A stretch of DNA of 64,000 nt from Trifolium pratense (Eukaryota > Streptophyta > Magnoliopsida > Fabales > Fabaceae), in contig NC_060062.1 in NCBI RefSeq assembly GCF_020283565.1, positions 29,014,251 through 29,078,250 of the forward strand. Direction: 5' to 3'. How positions within the stretch are numbered: position 1 is the stretch's first letter; each line of letters starts with the position of its first letter. Shown in pieces: positions 11,356 to 23,582 of the stretch. A program made the translations under genes and the position numbers. The notes below the pieces were generated by a model that had not been told where the DNA came from, searched no databases, and was given only the letters and a program-made list of their open reading frames with translations.

Positions 11356-13772
11356 TCAGTACTTGTAGTCCTTAACATGGAGACTCTCAGAGGCACCATC
11401 ACCAAGTTTAGAGGTACCCTTGTAAGTTCCAAGAGTAGCCTCAGAGTTAGCCTTGGCCCTTGTCAACAAAGCATCTTGGGCAGCCTTAACATTCTCTTCT
11501 TTTCCAGACCATGCCTTAAGGGTACTCTGTTGAAGTGCCCTTCCAAAGGAGAAAGAAAGAGTCCATGGCTTCTTACCCTTAACTTGGTTAATGGCATTGA
11601 GGTTAACAGAGGCCTCTTCCTCACTCTGTCCACCAGACAAGAAAACAACGGCAGGGACTGCTGCTGGTACGGTTCTCTGCAAAGCTCTAACGGTGTGCTC
11701 AGCAACTACCTCGGGTGCAACCTTTGGTGAATCAGATCCAGGGGTGACCATGTTGGGCTTCAAGAGAGTTCCTTCGAGGAGGACATGGTGATCGCTCAAG
11801 GCCTTGTAGCATGCTGCAAGGACACGCTCGGTAACAGCAGCACACTTTTGAATGTCATGAGGTCCATCAACAAGGATCTCAGGTTCAACAATTGGTACAA
11901 GTCCATTCTCTTGGCATATGACGGCATATCGGGCCAAACCATAGGCATTCTCATGGATAGAGTGCTCAGATGGTTCATTGGGGCCGATTTTAAGAACAGC
12001 ACGCCATTTAGCGAAACGTGCACCAGCTTCGTAGTACTTAGCACAGCGAGCACCAAGACCATCAAGACCCTGAGTGGTGGTTTCTCCGTCAGTTCCAGCA
12101 AGCTCAACGGTACCCTTGTCAACCTTGATACCAGGAAGCACACCAGCTTCGTTCAAGACATCAACAAAAGGCTTGCCTAAAGAAAATACATTCAAGTCAG
12201 TGTATAAGAACAATAGCAATATCATCAATCTTTATTCACACACCACACATAAAAGCAAACTAGAACAGTCGCGCCAAAAGGAAACCGACAAACCCAACAC
12301 ATTCAAATATAGATTTAAACAAAAAAAAAACTGCATACCAAAATGAAAGAATAAAATGTTCACAATACGCCATTCAGTATAAAAGGTCATCCCGTGGTGG
12401 TAGAGTTTGAACTAACTGCTATGATCCATAATCTCATATTGACAACACTAATCAAGCATAATATACCAATGCATGTTCAAATCTATACAAATGGAAATAA
12501 GTGCATACAAAGCTACATAAATATTAACAACAATGCATGTTCAAAGACATTGACATGATAAGAAAGTATGTTAAACAATTATGTACCAATCTTTTATAAT
12601 ACAAAGCAATAGACACAATAATGATGAATATTCAAAGCCATTGACATGATAAAAAAAGCATGTTGAAAGCAATTGATGACATATCATGTACCAAACTTTT
12701 ATTTTCAATACAACAATAGACATGATAGTACTGTAATTTAAAAAGCAATTCACATGATAAGAAAACATGTTAAAATCAATCTATGAACAATTCAAGGATC
12801 AAACTTTTAAGATAAAAAATAAGGTATGTAAATATTGTTTGGACTTGGCAGTGTCTACCTGCAGCGGTGCTTTGGTAGAGGGTTTCCTCAAAGAGGATCA
12901 CTCCACTAAGGTACTGAAGGACTCCAGGGGCAGTGAAAAGGAGTTCACGAAGAGCACGCCTGTTGGATTCAACGTTCTCAACACTGATGCTGGATAGACG
13001 CTTTCCGATAGTTCCAGTTGACTCATCAGCAGCAAGAATACCCTTTCCGGGTGTGCCGATGTAGGCAGCATTGGCAATAAGCTCATCTGCAAATTTACTC
13101 ACAAATTAGTACCAACACAAAATATAAACCTCACACAACAATTTATTGAATAAATAACCACAACTAAACATGATTAGACACACACAAACCCAAATTATGT
13201 ACTACATAAAACACCAACCGTGATCTCAGATTTATAGAGTAAAAAATTTACAACCTAAATAGATCTACAAAACTAACTACTGATTTAGATATTCTATACA
13301 AATTTACATTATTTTCAATTTCAAAATTTAAAAAATATATATATATCGAAACTGAAACTTAAATTTGATAGTATATATGTTTTGAAACTAAAACAATTGA
13401 ACTAAATTCAATAAAAACCAAAATAAAACAATTGAAGAACAAAATAAAAAAAGAAAAATCATGATGCAAAATTCTACAAGAAAAAATACAAAATCCTTTA
13501 AGGATCTGATGTCACATCACAACATACAAACAAATAATCAAGTACTACTAAATAAATTAAAATTCATGAAAAGTTAGATCTGAAATTAACAAAACAATAA
13601 GCATAATAAAGTAAAATGAATAACTACCGATCCATAGAAAATAAAAACTTAATCGTAACCAAAACAAAATAAAAAAATCAGCAAGATCCAAAAAGCTACT
13701 ACCATAAAAACAATAGATCTAAGAAAAGGAAAATAGGAATATACCATGGTACTTGCTCTTGAAGTTCGACAT
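11356..13772 (-). CDS. FBA: Fructose-bisphosphate aldolase, class I, cytosolic isozyme
   Basis: Three exons on the reverse strand, 13772-13745, 13086-12859 and 12176-11356, join in frame through GT-AG introns to 358 residues, the usual length for plant cytosolic aldolase. The protein starts MSNFKSKYH, has no transit peptide, and contains [16 protein letters not shown], the Schiff-base segment [15 protein letters not shown] with the catalytic lysine, [12 protein letters not shown], and the C-terminal tyrosine (ends DYKY) needed for full activity. It cleaves fructose 1,6-bisphosphate to dihydroxyacetone phosphate and glyceraldehyde 3-phosphate in glycolysis, and runs in reverse in gluconeogenesis and sucrose synthesis. 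Class I enzymes need no metal. The gene looks intact; all active-site segments are conserved. The organelle assignment rests on the missing transit peptide. Confidence 0.97.
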
Positions 13773-13885
13773 AATCGAGGAAGAAGAAAAAGGGTTAGTA
13801 GTTTTTTTTGTTTGGAAGAGAACGAAAAGAAGGGTAGGTTAAGAATAAGGTGTGAGTGTGGAAAAATAAAGTGGGGTTTGGTGAA

Positions 13886-13893
13886 TTTATATA
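13886..13893 (-). promoter_or_regulatory. Putative TATA box of the aldolase gene
   Basis: The reverse strand reads TATATAAA about 115 bases upstream of the start codon at 13772. This would place transcription start roughly 80-90 bases before the ATG. No other copy competes nearby. Confidence 0.55.
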
Positions 13894-14325
13894 GTGATGA
13901 TGATGGATTGGGAAACAAGACAAGAAAAAAAACAGGTAGAGGCGTGCTTTCTTACGATGGGTGGATTGCCGTTGGATTGGAATTGGTGGTAGATACAAAG
14001 CCGGTTTTGTTGGGCTAAAAAGGCTGCTTATGGTTTCGTCACTGTTTAGTCAAAATAAATAAAGCCCATCAATGTCCACTTTCAAAGTCGTTTCTTTGTC
14101 TATTCTAGTTAGTAATATTTATTTTTTGATAATATATATTTTTTATTGATTTGCTTCCCAAAAAAAAAAAATATTGCATAACCGATTCTTTCTGAGGCAA
14201 CTTAATTCTCATGCTAAACCATTCGAAATCATAACTTTGCACAAATTAAAAACCAGACAATTGTAAAAAATTGTTTGTTAAATAATGTTAACTTAATGAT
14301 TTGCTTAATTGTGTCCGATTAAAAG

Positions 14326-14329
<4 letters not shown>

Positions 14330-14361
<32 letters not shown>
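14330..14361. repeat. (TA)n microsatellite
   Basis: Sixteen TA units. Confidence 0.95.
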
Positions 14362-14363
<2 letters not shown>

Positions 14364-14707
14364 ACACGATAAGAGAAACATGACTAGACAAACTAACATA
14401 TTTTGTTTCAATCTAACGAAGAGTCCAATTGATGTGCATAATAGGATAGAGACCAAAAATACATATGAAGTTGGATAAAGATATGCATGACACCATAGTG
14501 AAATATTAAATATTTATCCTATAATATGTTTTGATGTACACATGATAATAAGAACACATGAAAATGTTATTTATTAGTAGGGTGGGGTTATAAAAATTAG
14601 TGTAGCACATCAAATGTGGTTAAATTATGAAAATGATGGTTTGGCTTAAATGGTTTATCTTGTATCTTATAAGGTTTAAATATGTTTTTCATTCCTATAA
14701 AATTAGT

Positions 14708-14809
14708 GAATTATTTGATACGTCAATGAGATACATTAAAATTAACTAATTTTTTTAATGTTCGTAAGACGTTAATTTTGATGTATCTTATTGACGTATC
14801 AAATAATTT
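14708..14809. repeat. Long imperfect inverted repeat (hairpin, arms about 39 bp)
   Basis: Left arm 14708-14746 (starts GAATTATTTGATACGTCAAT) pairs with right arm 14771-14809, with about 3 mismatches in 39. The loop is about 24 bases. It resembles the palindromic core of a legume MITE, but terminal repeats were not identified. Confidence 0.7.
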
Positions 14810-15558
14810 CCGATTAATGTTATATTTTATATATGTGATATATGTTATAGTATATTTCAATCCAACTGTCAATTTTATAATATGATTATCTTGTAAAGAA
14901 TTATCGGAGGTGTCATATAAAAAGTTTGACACCTTAGTTGTGATGGTGGTTGAGACAGGAAGACAACAAACACTAAGAAGTTTCAATGGTGGACAATTGA
15001 GAGGGAGGCACCCTTGGTGGTGGTGGTTGAGAGAGGAAGACAGTGTAATGTGAAATATGAAGTTGGTGAGATTGCCACGTGATACTTTAAGTGATTAAAT
15101 CCAAGTCTTTGGATTAAAATAAATCAACGGATATTTTTTGGTGTCAAACTATAGTTTGAGACCAAATTTCGTCCCTTCATAATCTTGCTCACCTGCTTAA
15201 AAATGTTGATTATTACAAAAAAAAAAAACGAAGTGTTAATTATACTAGTAATATGTTTGAATGAAATTAATTAATTTGAAAACGACAAACAAAGAAACCA
15301 TTTTTTCTTCAAAACGTCCACTACACTCATAGTTTTAAAACTCGGACCGGTGATCGATCCGATCGAAGCTCTGGGTCACTGGGTTACTGGTTGGACCGGT
15401 GGGTCACTGGTCAGACCGCATGACTGTTGACCCGATATTTATTTAAAAAATAATATAATTATACTAAAATATTTGATCAAATATAAAAATTCATATGCTC
15501 AAAAACTTCTCATTCCATCATTATTTATATTTTGACTAACATATATATTGCATCATAC

Positions 15559-15566
<8 letters not shown>

Positions 15567-15602
<36 letters not shown>
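15567..15602. repeat. (TA)n microsatellite
   Basis: About 17 TA units inside the hAT-like element, directly left of a small inserted element. Confidence 0.9.
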
Positions 15603-15606
<4 letters not shown>

Positions 15607-15790
15607 GAGGGATCAAATTACACCGGTGTAACATTTGAGTAATGTTACACCGCTCAATAACGCTTTAACGAATACAAATTTTACAAAATCCACCGTTGGA
15701 TTGAAAGCTTATATCGTATAGATCATCCATGTTGAATTTTACAAAAATCTAAAATCGTTTGATATATTATTGAGACCGATGAAGATTAAC

Positions 15791-15796
<6 letters not shown>
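15603..15796. mobile_element. Small element inserted in a (TA)n tract
   Basis: A block of unique-looking sequence starting AGGGGAGGGATCAAATTACA and including the inverted pair GGTGTAACATT / AATGTTACACC is bounded on both sides by (TA)n. This is what a TA-targeting MITE inserted in a TA microsatellite would leave. A matching right terminal repeat is not evident, so it may be truncated. Confidence 0.45.

Positions 15797-15856
<60 letters not shown>
15797..15856. repeat. (TA)n microsatellite
   Basis: About 29 TA units. Confidence 0.95.
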
Positions 15857-15859
<3 letters not shown>

Positions 15860-16584
15860 TTAAATTAACTATTTTTCAAAATGAAATATATAATAAGTAT
15901 GAAAAAACTTAACAATGTCTTTTTTATTAATTAACAGGTATTCGTAAAAAAATGTTAACATAAGTCTCATCACTATGATGATGATTTTTTATGTTCCCTA
16001 TACGATAGTAATTATATATTAATTAGAAGTAACATAATTATAATAACTCAATTGGGCAAGTGGTAAGTGTTTCTTTGTTTTATCAAAAGGTCTTGTGTTC
16101 AACACCTGTTGGCCACGTTTTGAGTTTTTTGAAATAATTATTCAACCTTAAACCGTCTGGTCCGGTTCAGCATGGGTTTATCCGGTTCGTGGTTCAACCA
16201 GAGACCCGGCCGGTTCATGCCGGTTTTCAGCGGGCCAAATGCAAAACCGGTCCTGTACCTGGACCAGACCGTGTACACTGCCGGTTCTCAGCCGGACCAG
16301 TCCAACTGGCCGGTCCGGTCCGGTTTTTAAAACATTGACTATACTAGACTAGTGTACGACGTCCGTCCTCACTAGTATCAAATTTGTCTTATTATAATGA
16401 AAAGAAATGTTCATGTAGTTTTCTATTACTATGAACCTCTTTATCAATTTTAACTTTTGTGAAATGCAAAAACTTCCTCCTTAGTCAGCTCATCTTCACT
16501 ACTCTCCATTAAAAACGAGACCAAAAAATACCATTTTTTCGACCCATTTTTTCATCATCATTGTTTACCCAGAAATAAATCTGA

Positions 16585-16872
16585 ATGATGGAATCAAGTA
16601 AATTAGTTATTATTGGTGGTCTTGTTGGTATAGCTATAGTTGCAAACTTCACCGTTCTTAATCGTATCCAAAGCAAGCTGGTTGATTTGAAAAAGTGATT
16701 ACGAATCGATTTCCTCAGATACCATTTTTTTTTCTTAAAATGTAGCTCATTGTGATCGCTGGAAAATAATTATGTTTCGCTTCTTTTTTAGAGTGTTGAT
16801 GATGAAGCTCTAAAGTCTGCTTTAGAGAAATTCCAGCTGCACCGAGACTACTTGGATGTTAATGTGAATGAG
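16585..16872 (+). pseudogene. Copy 1 of a tandemly triplicated small gene (broken)
   Basis: Homologous to copies 2 and 3 across both exons and the intervening intron. The frame opens MMESSKLVIIGGLVGIAIV, a membrane-segment-like stretch. Compared with copies 2 and 3 it lacks one base in the A-run after GATTTG, which brings a TGA into frame, and its exon 1 donor reads CAG|AT instead of CAG|GT. Exon 2 (792 onward: VDDEALKSALEKFQLH) is otherwise preserved. Its upstream sequence looks like a transcribed leader, so this may be the founder copy that decayed after duplication. Confidence 0.7.
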
Positions 16873-17107
16873 GTTTGTTTACTCTCCCTATTTTTAGTGG
16901 TGTTTGTTGTTGTTGTTAAAACTTGAAACTTGAAACCTAATTGAATGAATAAATGTTGTTAAAATTCTGATTTCGTTACTGTTATTGTTGTTAAAACTTG
17001 AAACTGAAACTTGAATGAATGTGTTGTTAAAATTATGATTTTGTTATGGTATTGTTGTTGTTGTTGTTAAAACTTGAAGCTCAAACTTGAATGAATCAAT
17101 CTGGAGG

Positions 17108-17425
17108 ATGAAATCAAGTAAACTAGTTATTATTGGTGGTCTTGCTGGTGTAGCTATAGTTGCAAACTTCACCGTTCTTAATAGTATCCATATCCAAAGC
17201 AAGCTGGATGATTTGGAAAAAGTGATTACGAATCGATTTCCTCAGGTACCATTCTTTTTTTCTTAAAATGTAACTCATTGTGTTCGCCGGAAAATAATTA
17301 TGTTTCGCCTTATTTTTTAGACGGTTGACGATGAAGCTCTAAAGTCTGCTTTAAAGAAATTTCAGCTGTACCGAGATTACTTGAATGTTAATGTGAATGA
17401 AGTTTGTTTACTCTCCCTATTTTGA
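17108..17425 (+). CDS. Unrecognised small membrane protein, tandem copy 2
   Basis: A two-exon model, 17108-17245 and 17321-17425, joined by a GT-AG intron in phase 0, gives about 80 residues. Residues about 5-24 (KLVIIGGLAGVAIVANFTVL) are a good membrane segment or uncleaved signal anchor. They are followed by a charged amphipathic stretch (IQSKLDDLEKVITNRFPQ) and, in exon 2, VDDEALKSALKKFQLYRDYL. The last seven codons lie beyond a second possible donor (GAA|GTTTGT), so a further exon may exist and the true C terminus is uncertain. I do not recognise the family. Coding is supported by three copies whose substitutions leave both exons open in copies 2 and 3, but no function can be given. Confidence 0.5.
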
Positions 17426-17634
17426 GTGGTGTTTGTTGTTGTTGTTGTTAAAACTTGAAACCTGATTAAATGAATGAATTTTGTTAAAATTCTGATTTTG
17501 TTACGGTTGTTGTTGTTAAAACTTGAAACTGAAACTTGAATGAATGTGTTGTTAAAATTTTGATTTTGTTATGGTATTGTTGTTGTTAAAACTTGAAACT
17601 CAAACTTGAATGAATAAATGAATCAATATGAAGG

Positions 17635-17951
17635 ATGAAATCAAGTAAACTAGTTATTATTGGTGATCTTGCTGGTGTAGCTATAGTTGCAAACTTCACC
17701 GTTCTTAATCGTATCCATATCCAAAGCAAGCTGGCTGATTTGAAAAAAGTGATTAAGAATCGATTTCCTCAAGTACCATTCTTTTTTCTTAAAATGTAGC
17801 TCATCGCGTTCGCCGGAAAATAATTATGTTTCGCCTTCTTTTTTAGACTGTTGATGATGAAGCTCTAATGTCTGCTTTAGAGAAATTTCAGTTGTATCGA
17901 GACTACTTGTATGTTAATGTGAATGAGGTTTGTTTACTCTCCCTATTTTGA
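17635..17951 (+). CDS. Unrecognised small membrane protein, tandem copy 3
   Basis: Exons 17635-17772 and 17847-17951 have the same structure and lengths as copy 2 (138 bp, then 105 bp to the same TGA). The membrane segment reads KLVIIGDLAGVAIVANFTVL, with an aspartate replacing a glycine in the hydrophobic core, and exon 2 has LMSALEKFQLYRDYLYV. The acidic residue in the core may weaken membrane insertion. As in copy 2, a GAG|GTTTGT donor-like site precedes the stop. Not recognised; it could be a gene fragment duplicated from a longer gene elsewhere. Confidence 0.45.
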
Positions 17952-18115
17952 GTGGTGTTTGTTGTTGTTGTTGTTAAAACCGGAAACTTGAAACCTGGTT
18001 GAATGAATGAATGTTGTTAAAATTCTGATTTCGTTACTGTTGTTGTTAAAATTTTGATTTTGTTATGGTATTGTTAAAACTTGAAACTCAAACTTGAATG
18101 AATCAATGAACGAAT

Positions 18116-19957
<1,842 letters not shown>

Positions 19958-20059
19958 GTTACAATAGAGAAAAAGGCCAAAAGAAAAACAACACCAGGGG
20001 GAACTATTCCCCGACAAACATTACACCTCTTGCATCGGCATGCAGAGGCAGCAACAACT

Positions 20060-20460
20060 CACTAGGAGGAGAAGTTATTTTTACCAAAGGCGAATCCGAG
20101 AGTGCACCCATGTTAGCAACACATCCGCACATGCATTACCTTCCCTAAGTGTGTGATCAATCTTGACCTCCCAATCTCTAGCAATAAGTTGACGAATACT
20201 AAAGATTTCATTGGCGAAATGGTGATGTGCAGAGACACCATCCCGGATCAGACTCGTCGATTGCAACAAATTCGAGAAACAAATGATTTTCCTGTAACCA
20301 CTGTCCTAACATATTTGTAGCCCAATCAACACAGCCATTAGTTCTGCAAATAATATACTCTTGATTGAAGCGGTCCCATAAAAGCCGAAAAAAAAGCACC
20401 ATTGTGGTCGCGTAAGAGACCACCATAACCAGCAGAATCCCTCTCATATTCCTATTTAGT
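20060..20460 (-). pseudogene. RNase H-like domain relic of a LINE-type element
   Basis: The reverse strand reads GYGGLLRDHNGAFFSAFMG, the start of the RVT_3/RNase H domain of plant non-LTR elements. Downstream it reads ARDWEVKIDHTLREGNACAD, matching the domain's conserved end (WxVxxxHxxREGNxCAD). The two ends are in different frames with stops between, so it is dead. The size and spacing fit a single RNase H domain of about 120 residues. The remainder of the LINE is absent or unrecognisable. Confidence 0.7.
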
Positions 20461-21295
20461 TTAATTATTTACAGCAAAAAAAAAGTTTTATGACACCATT
20501 TTGCTATATTAAAGCCAAAATTAATTACTTACCGCCAAAAATTTTCAGACAAGTCTAGCTGTGTTTCAAACAAAAAAAGCCAAAATTTTCACAAGAGACT
20601 ACCGTTGTTCTTTTTGGGGCCAATGCAGCGATCCAATATTATGTTCACAAAAATATAATAAAAATGCCATAGAATACACACAACACAAGAGACTACTAAT
20701 GTTGAAGTTGAGAATATACATTTTATCAATAAGGAAGCATAAATATGCTTCCTTATTGATGAAATATGCTTTGGATCGCGTAAATACCCTTGTAGATACT
20801 GTCAATATATTATGGAATATTCCTACTATTGTGTAATTTCTTCTACTATTGCTTCTTCTTCAAGTAACTTAATTCCTTAGGTCTTTTCCATGCTTTTGGC
20901 TCCTAAAAACTACTAAAATGAATAAAAACTAACCTAAAAACTATCTGAAAACATCATATAAATTTCGGTGATCAGAATGCATAGCTCAAGAAAAAAAGAA
21001 GAAAAACTACGACAATACTCAAACACTCCTATACATGCAAACCCCAGATATGTGATGAAAGAGGAGACTTCAAAGTTCTGAAGGAGAAATATGAACATCG
21101 AAATAATTCATGGTTAGACTAAAATTAGCCAACAATCAAGCACATATGTTTACCTTCATGCTTATTTGAACCTCCGGTGTTAATTTCATGAATTCATCAC
21201 AAATATGCTAAATCAAATAAAACCCTGGAGGTTGACCAAAATCAACTCAAACATGAAAGATATGTTACTTTCGTAAGAGACATGTGACATTGAAG
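20461..21295. other. Intergenic sequence with one perfect hairpin
   Basis: AT-rich, no coding signal recognised; contains the hairpin at 20725-20760. Confidence 0.5.
20725..20760. repeat. Perfect 16-bp hairpin with 4-base loop
   Basis: ATCAATAAGGAAGCAT (20725-20740), loop AAAT, then its exact reverse complement (20745-20760). No U-tract follows, so it is not an obvious terminator. Confidence 0.9.
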
Positions 21296-22032
21296 CAGGG
21301 GCGGAGCCCTTCATGGGCTGGACAGGGCCATGGCCCGCCCCAGAATTTTTAATTTTTTTTCATAGGTATACTATTTAGCGGCGGTTATAAACCCCCGCTA
21401 AATAGTCTGTGTAGTTTGTTTTTTTTTTCATAGGTATACTATTTAGCGGCGGTTATAAACCCCCGCTAAATAATCTGTGTATTTTGTTATATTTTATTTT
21501 GCGGGGGTTTCAAACCCCCGCTAGTTGTACGTCCCAGAATTCAAATGATTCAAATATACTTTTTAATTTAATTTTTTAAGCATCCCTTCTAATGTTTTAT
21601 TGTTTAATAATTTATAGATGTCTTAAAATTTGTAATTTATTTTGTCGAAGTATTCAAGTATATTTTTTTGGAGAAAAAACTACTCAAATTTTTATTTAAA
21701 ATAGAGTTTGTGCATAAAAATTCATGGTTGATCAATCTTTTGTTAAAAAAATTTAAATTTTTGTTAGAGAGATGCATATAATATTATAAACATAAATAAA
21801 AAAACTAATTAAAAAGTATGAAGTTTACACATTTAACATAAAATATATTTCATAATATATTTTTAAAATTTATTTAATAAACATGTTAATGGTCCACCTT
21901 TTGACTATTTTTGAGATATCCATACTAGACAGATTCTCAATATGATATGTCTTTTTTTTAGTAATTTCTTTTGCATATTCGATTTATATTTGTAGCGGCC
22001 CGTCCCAATTTTTCGGGCTAGCTCCGCCACTG
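21296..22032. mobile_element. Non-autonomous hAT-like element, 737 bp
   Basis: Ends CAGGGGCGGAGC (left) and CAGTGGCGGAGC (right, reverse complement), flanked by a perfect 8-bp duplication, CATTGAAG (21288-21295 and 22033-22040). The left part contains a 68-bp direct repeat (CATAGGTATACTATTTAGCG at 21361 and 21429), each with a GCGG/CCGC palindromic core, and a third GCGGGGGTTT/AAACCCCCGC palindrome. No transposase. Confidence 0.85.
21361..21496. repeat. 68-bp tandem repeat with GC-rich palindromes
   Basis: Two copies starting CATAGGTATACTATTTAGCG at 21361 and 21429, with a GC-rich inverted core, inside the hAT-like element. Confidence 0.85.
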
Positions 22033-22070
22033 CATTGAAGTGCTTGATATATACTTCCATATTTAGGAAA

Positions 22071-22100
22071 CTAGTATTTGGACCCGTGCCAAGCACGGGT
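22071..22100 (-). mobile_element. Helitron 3' terminus
   Basis: On the reverse strand the sequence reads a hairpin ACCCGTGC-TTG-GCACGGGT (22100-22082), seven bases, then CTAG (22074-22071), followed by T in the flank. This is the canonical Helitron 3' end: a GC-rich hairpin shortly before CTRR and insertion between A and T. The element would extend rightward from here on the forward map; its 5' TC end was not located, and no Rep/helicase coding is visible, so it is non-autonomous or truncated. Confidence 0.65.
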
Positions 22101-23079
22101 AAAAAATATATTTATAAAAGAGTTAAAAGAAATTTTTCATCTCTATAAATATTTTAAATTTTATTTTAGTCCCTGTATTCTTTTTAGCGTATTTTAGTTC
22201 TTTAAATATTTTTTGTCACAATATTTTATTATTGCTTTTAAGTCAACTCATATGCACTCTATATTTCTGAAAGAGTTTTGTATTCATGTTTATGTTTATA
22301 TTGTTATAAGAATCTCTCGTATTGAAATTTTGAATTTTTTTCACAGTCATATTTATTAAATATATAGAAATCTATCTTGCAAAATTTTAATTGTTTTTAA
22401 CATGGGATGAGTTAAATATCAATTTTTAAGTTTGTGATGCTTAATTCGTCAAAAAAAAAATTTGGCATTTAAAAATCCATCTTTTGTTAAAAAATTTTAT
22501 CGAAATTCTCCTATTGAAGTTTAGAATTTTTAACAAAAGATGAGTTGACTTAAAAGCAGTGACTAAAAGTCGTTACGAAAAATAAGACGGATGAATTGGC
22601 TTAAAAGCAGAGACTAAAAGTTATTACGAAAAATATTTGAGAACCAAAATTTGTTTAAAAAAAAATTATAAAGAGTAAAAATGAAATTTGAGATATTTAT
22701 AAAAATAAAAAATTTATTTAACTCTTTATAAAATTTGCAATTTTTTAATATAAATTATAAAAGATGTCTTTATAGTCGTAAAAAGTCAATAATAAAAAAA
22801 TGTAGATAAATAGTGGAATTATCATGAACTTTTAAAGTCAAATTTTCATGTTTTTATTTATGACCACGGACTAAATTTTCATAAACGATCATTTTAACGT
22901 TCGTTAAGTTGAATCATTTTGTCCAATAAGGTGGAGGATATGAGAATTTCAAGTTTAACACATGCTAGAGTTATTCGCATCATGTGGCAAAGAAGCGAGA
23001 ACTTAAAAACTTAATTAGTTGAGTCTAAAATTAATCCTTTACCTTTTGTTAAAAAAAATATAATCAATTTTTGGCTATA

Positions 23080-23250
23080 TTGCACTTTTGGCCCCCTAAG
23101 TTTTGGAAAGTTGCAATTTTGGCCCTCTGTGTTTCAAAATAGCACTTTTGGCCCCCTATGTTTACCCCATTTTGCAAAAGGTTAATTTTAACCAAGTCAA
23201 TGCTGATGTGGTAAGTCACTTAAGTGACTCAGTTGCCACATCAGCTTTTT
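23080..23250. repeat. Dispersed-repeat-like segment with palindromic core
   Basis: The phrase TTTTGGCCCCCTAAGTTTTG recurs in variant form three times (about 23084, 23120 and 23144). It is followed by an inverted repeat at 23202-23246, with arms GCTGATGTGG and CCACATCAGC around AAGTCACTTAAGTGACT. The class is not determined. Confidence 0.5.
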
Positions 23251-23582
23251 TTGTCACTTATAATTTTTTATTTATTTTTAACAAAAAAGAAAGAAAAGGA
23301 ACTATAGTATAGTAGAACAAATGTAAAAACTGTGCACATAAACTTGATCTTTTAAGACCTGTGACATTGAAAATGGTCCTTCGCTATTAAACAAAATTAT
23401 TTTTATGTCACTGTAAATTTTGAAGGAAAAAAAAAGAAGGTTGAAGCTGTAAATTTTTGCAATTAAATAGAAGTTAATCAGAAATTTTGCTCAGAATTTC
23501 TTAGGGTGTGTGTGGTTGTGATAAGAAAATGAGAAGAGAGAAATAGGTGAATAGAGAGAAAATGAAATAGATAAAAAAAGTA

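Larger units (their letters stand above)
13894..15327. other. Aldolase upstream region and AT-rich intergenic sequence
   Basis: Contains a (TA)n tract (14330-14361) and a long imperfect hairpin (14708-14809). No gene is recognised between the aldolase promoter and the hAT-like element at 15328. Confidence 0.5.
15328..16337. mobile_element. Non-autonomous hAT-like element, 1010 bp
   Basis: The left end is CATAGTTTTAAAACTCGGACC and the right end, reverse-complemented, is CAATGTTTTAAAAACCGGACC. Flanks are an 8-bp duplication with one mismatch, ACTACACT (15320-15327) and ACTATACT (16338-16345). The subterminal regions are rich in ACCGG words on both sides. The interior carries two (TA)n tracts with a second small element between them and a tRNA-like segment near 16045-16120. 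There is no transposase. Confidence 0.8.
16585..18115 (+). repeat. Tandem triplication, period about 525 bp
   Basis: Three successive copies (starts near 16585, 17108 and 17635) of a unit made of two short exons, a roughly 75-bp intron and a spacer rich in TTG repeats and TTAAAACTTGAAAC words. Copies are about 90-95% alike by eye. Confidence 0.9.
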
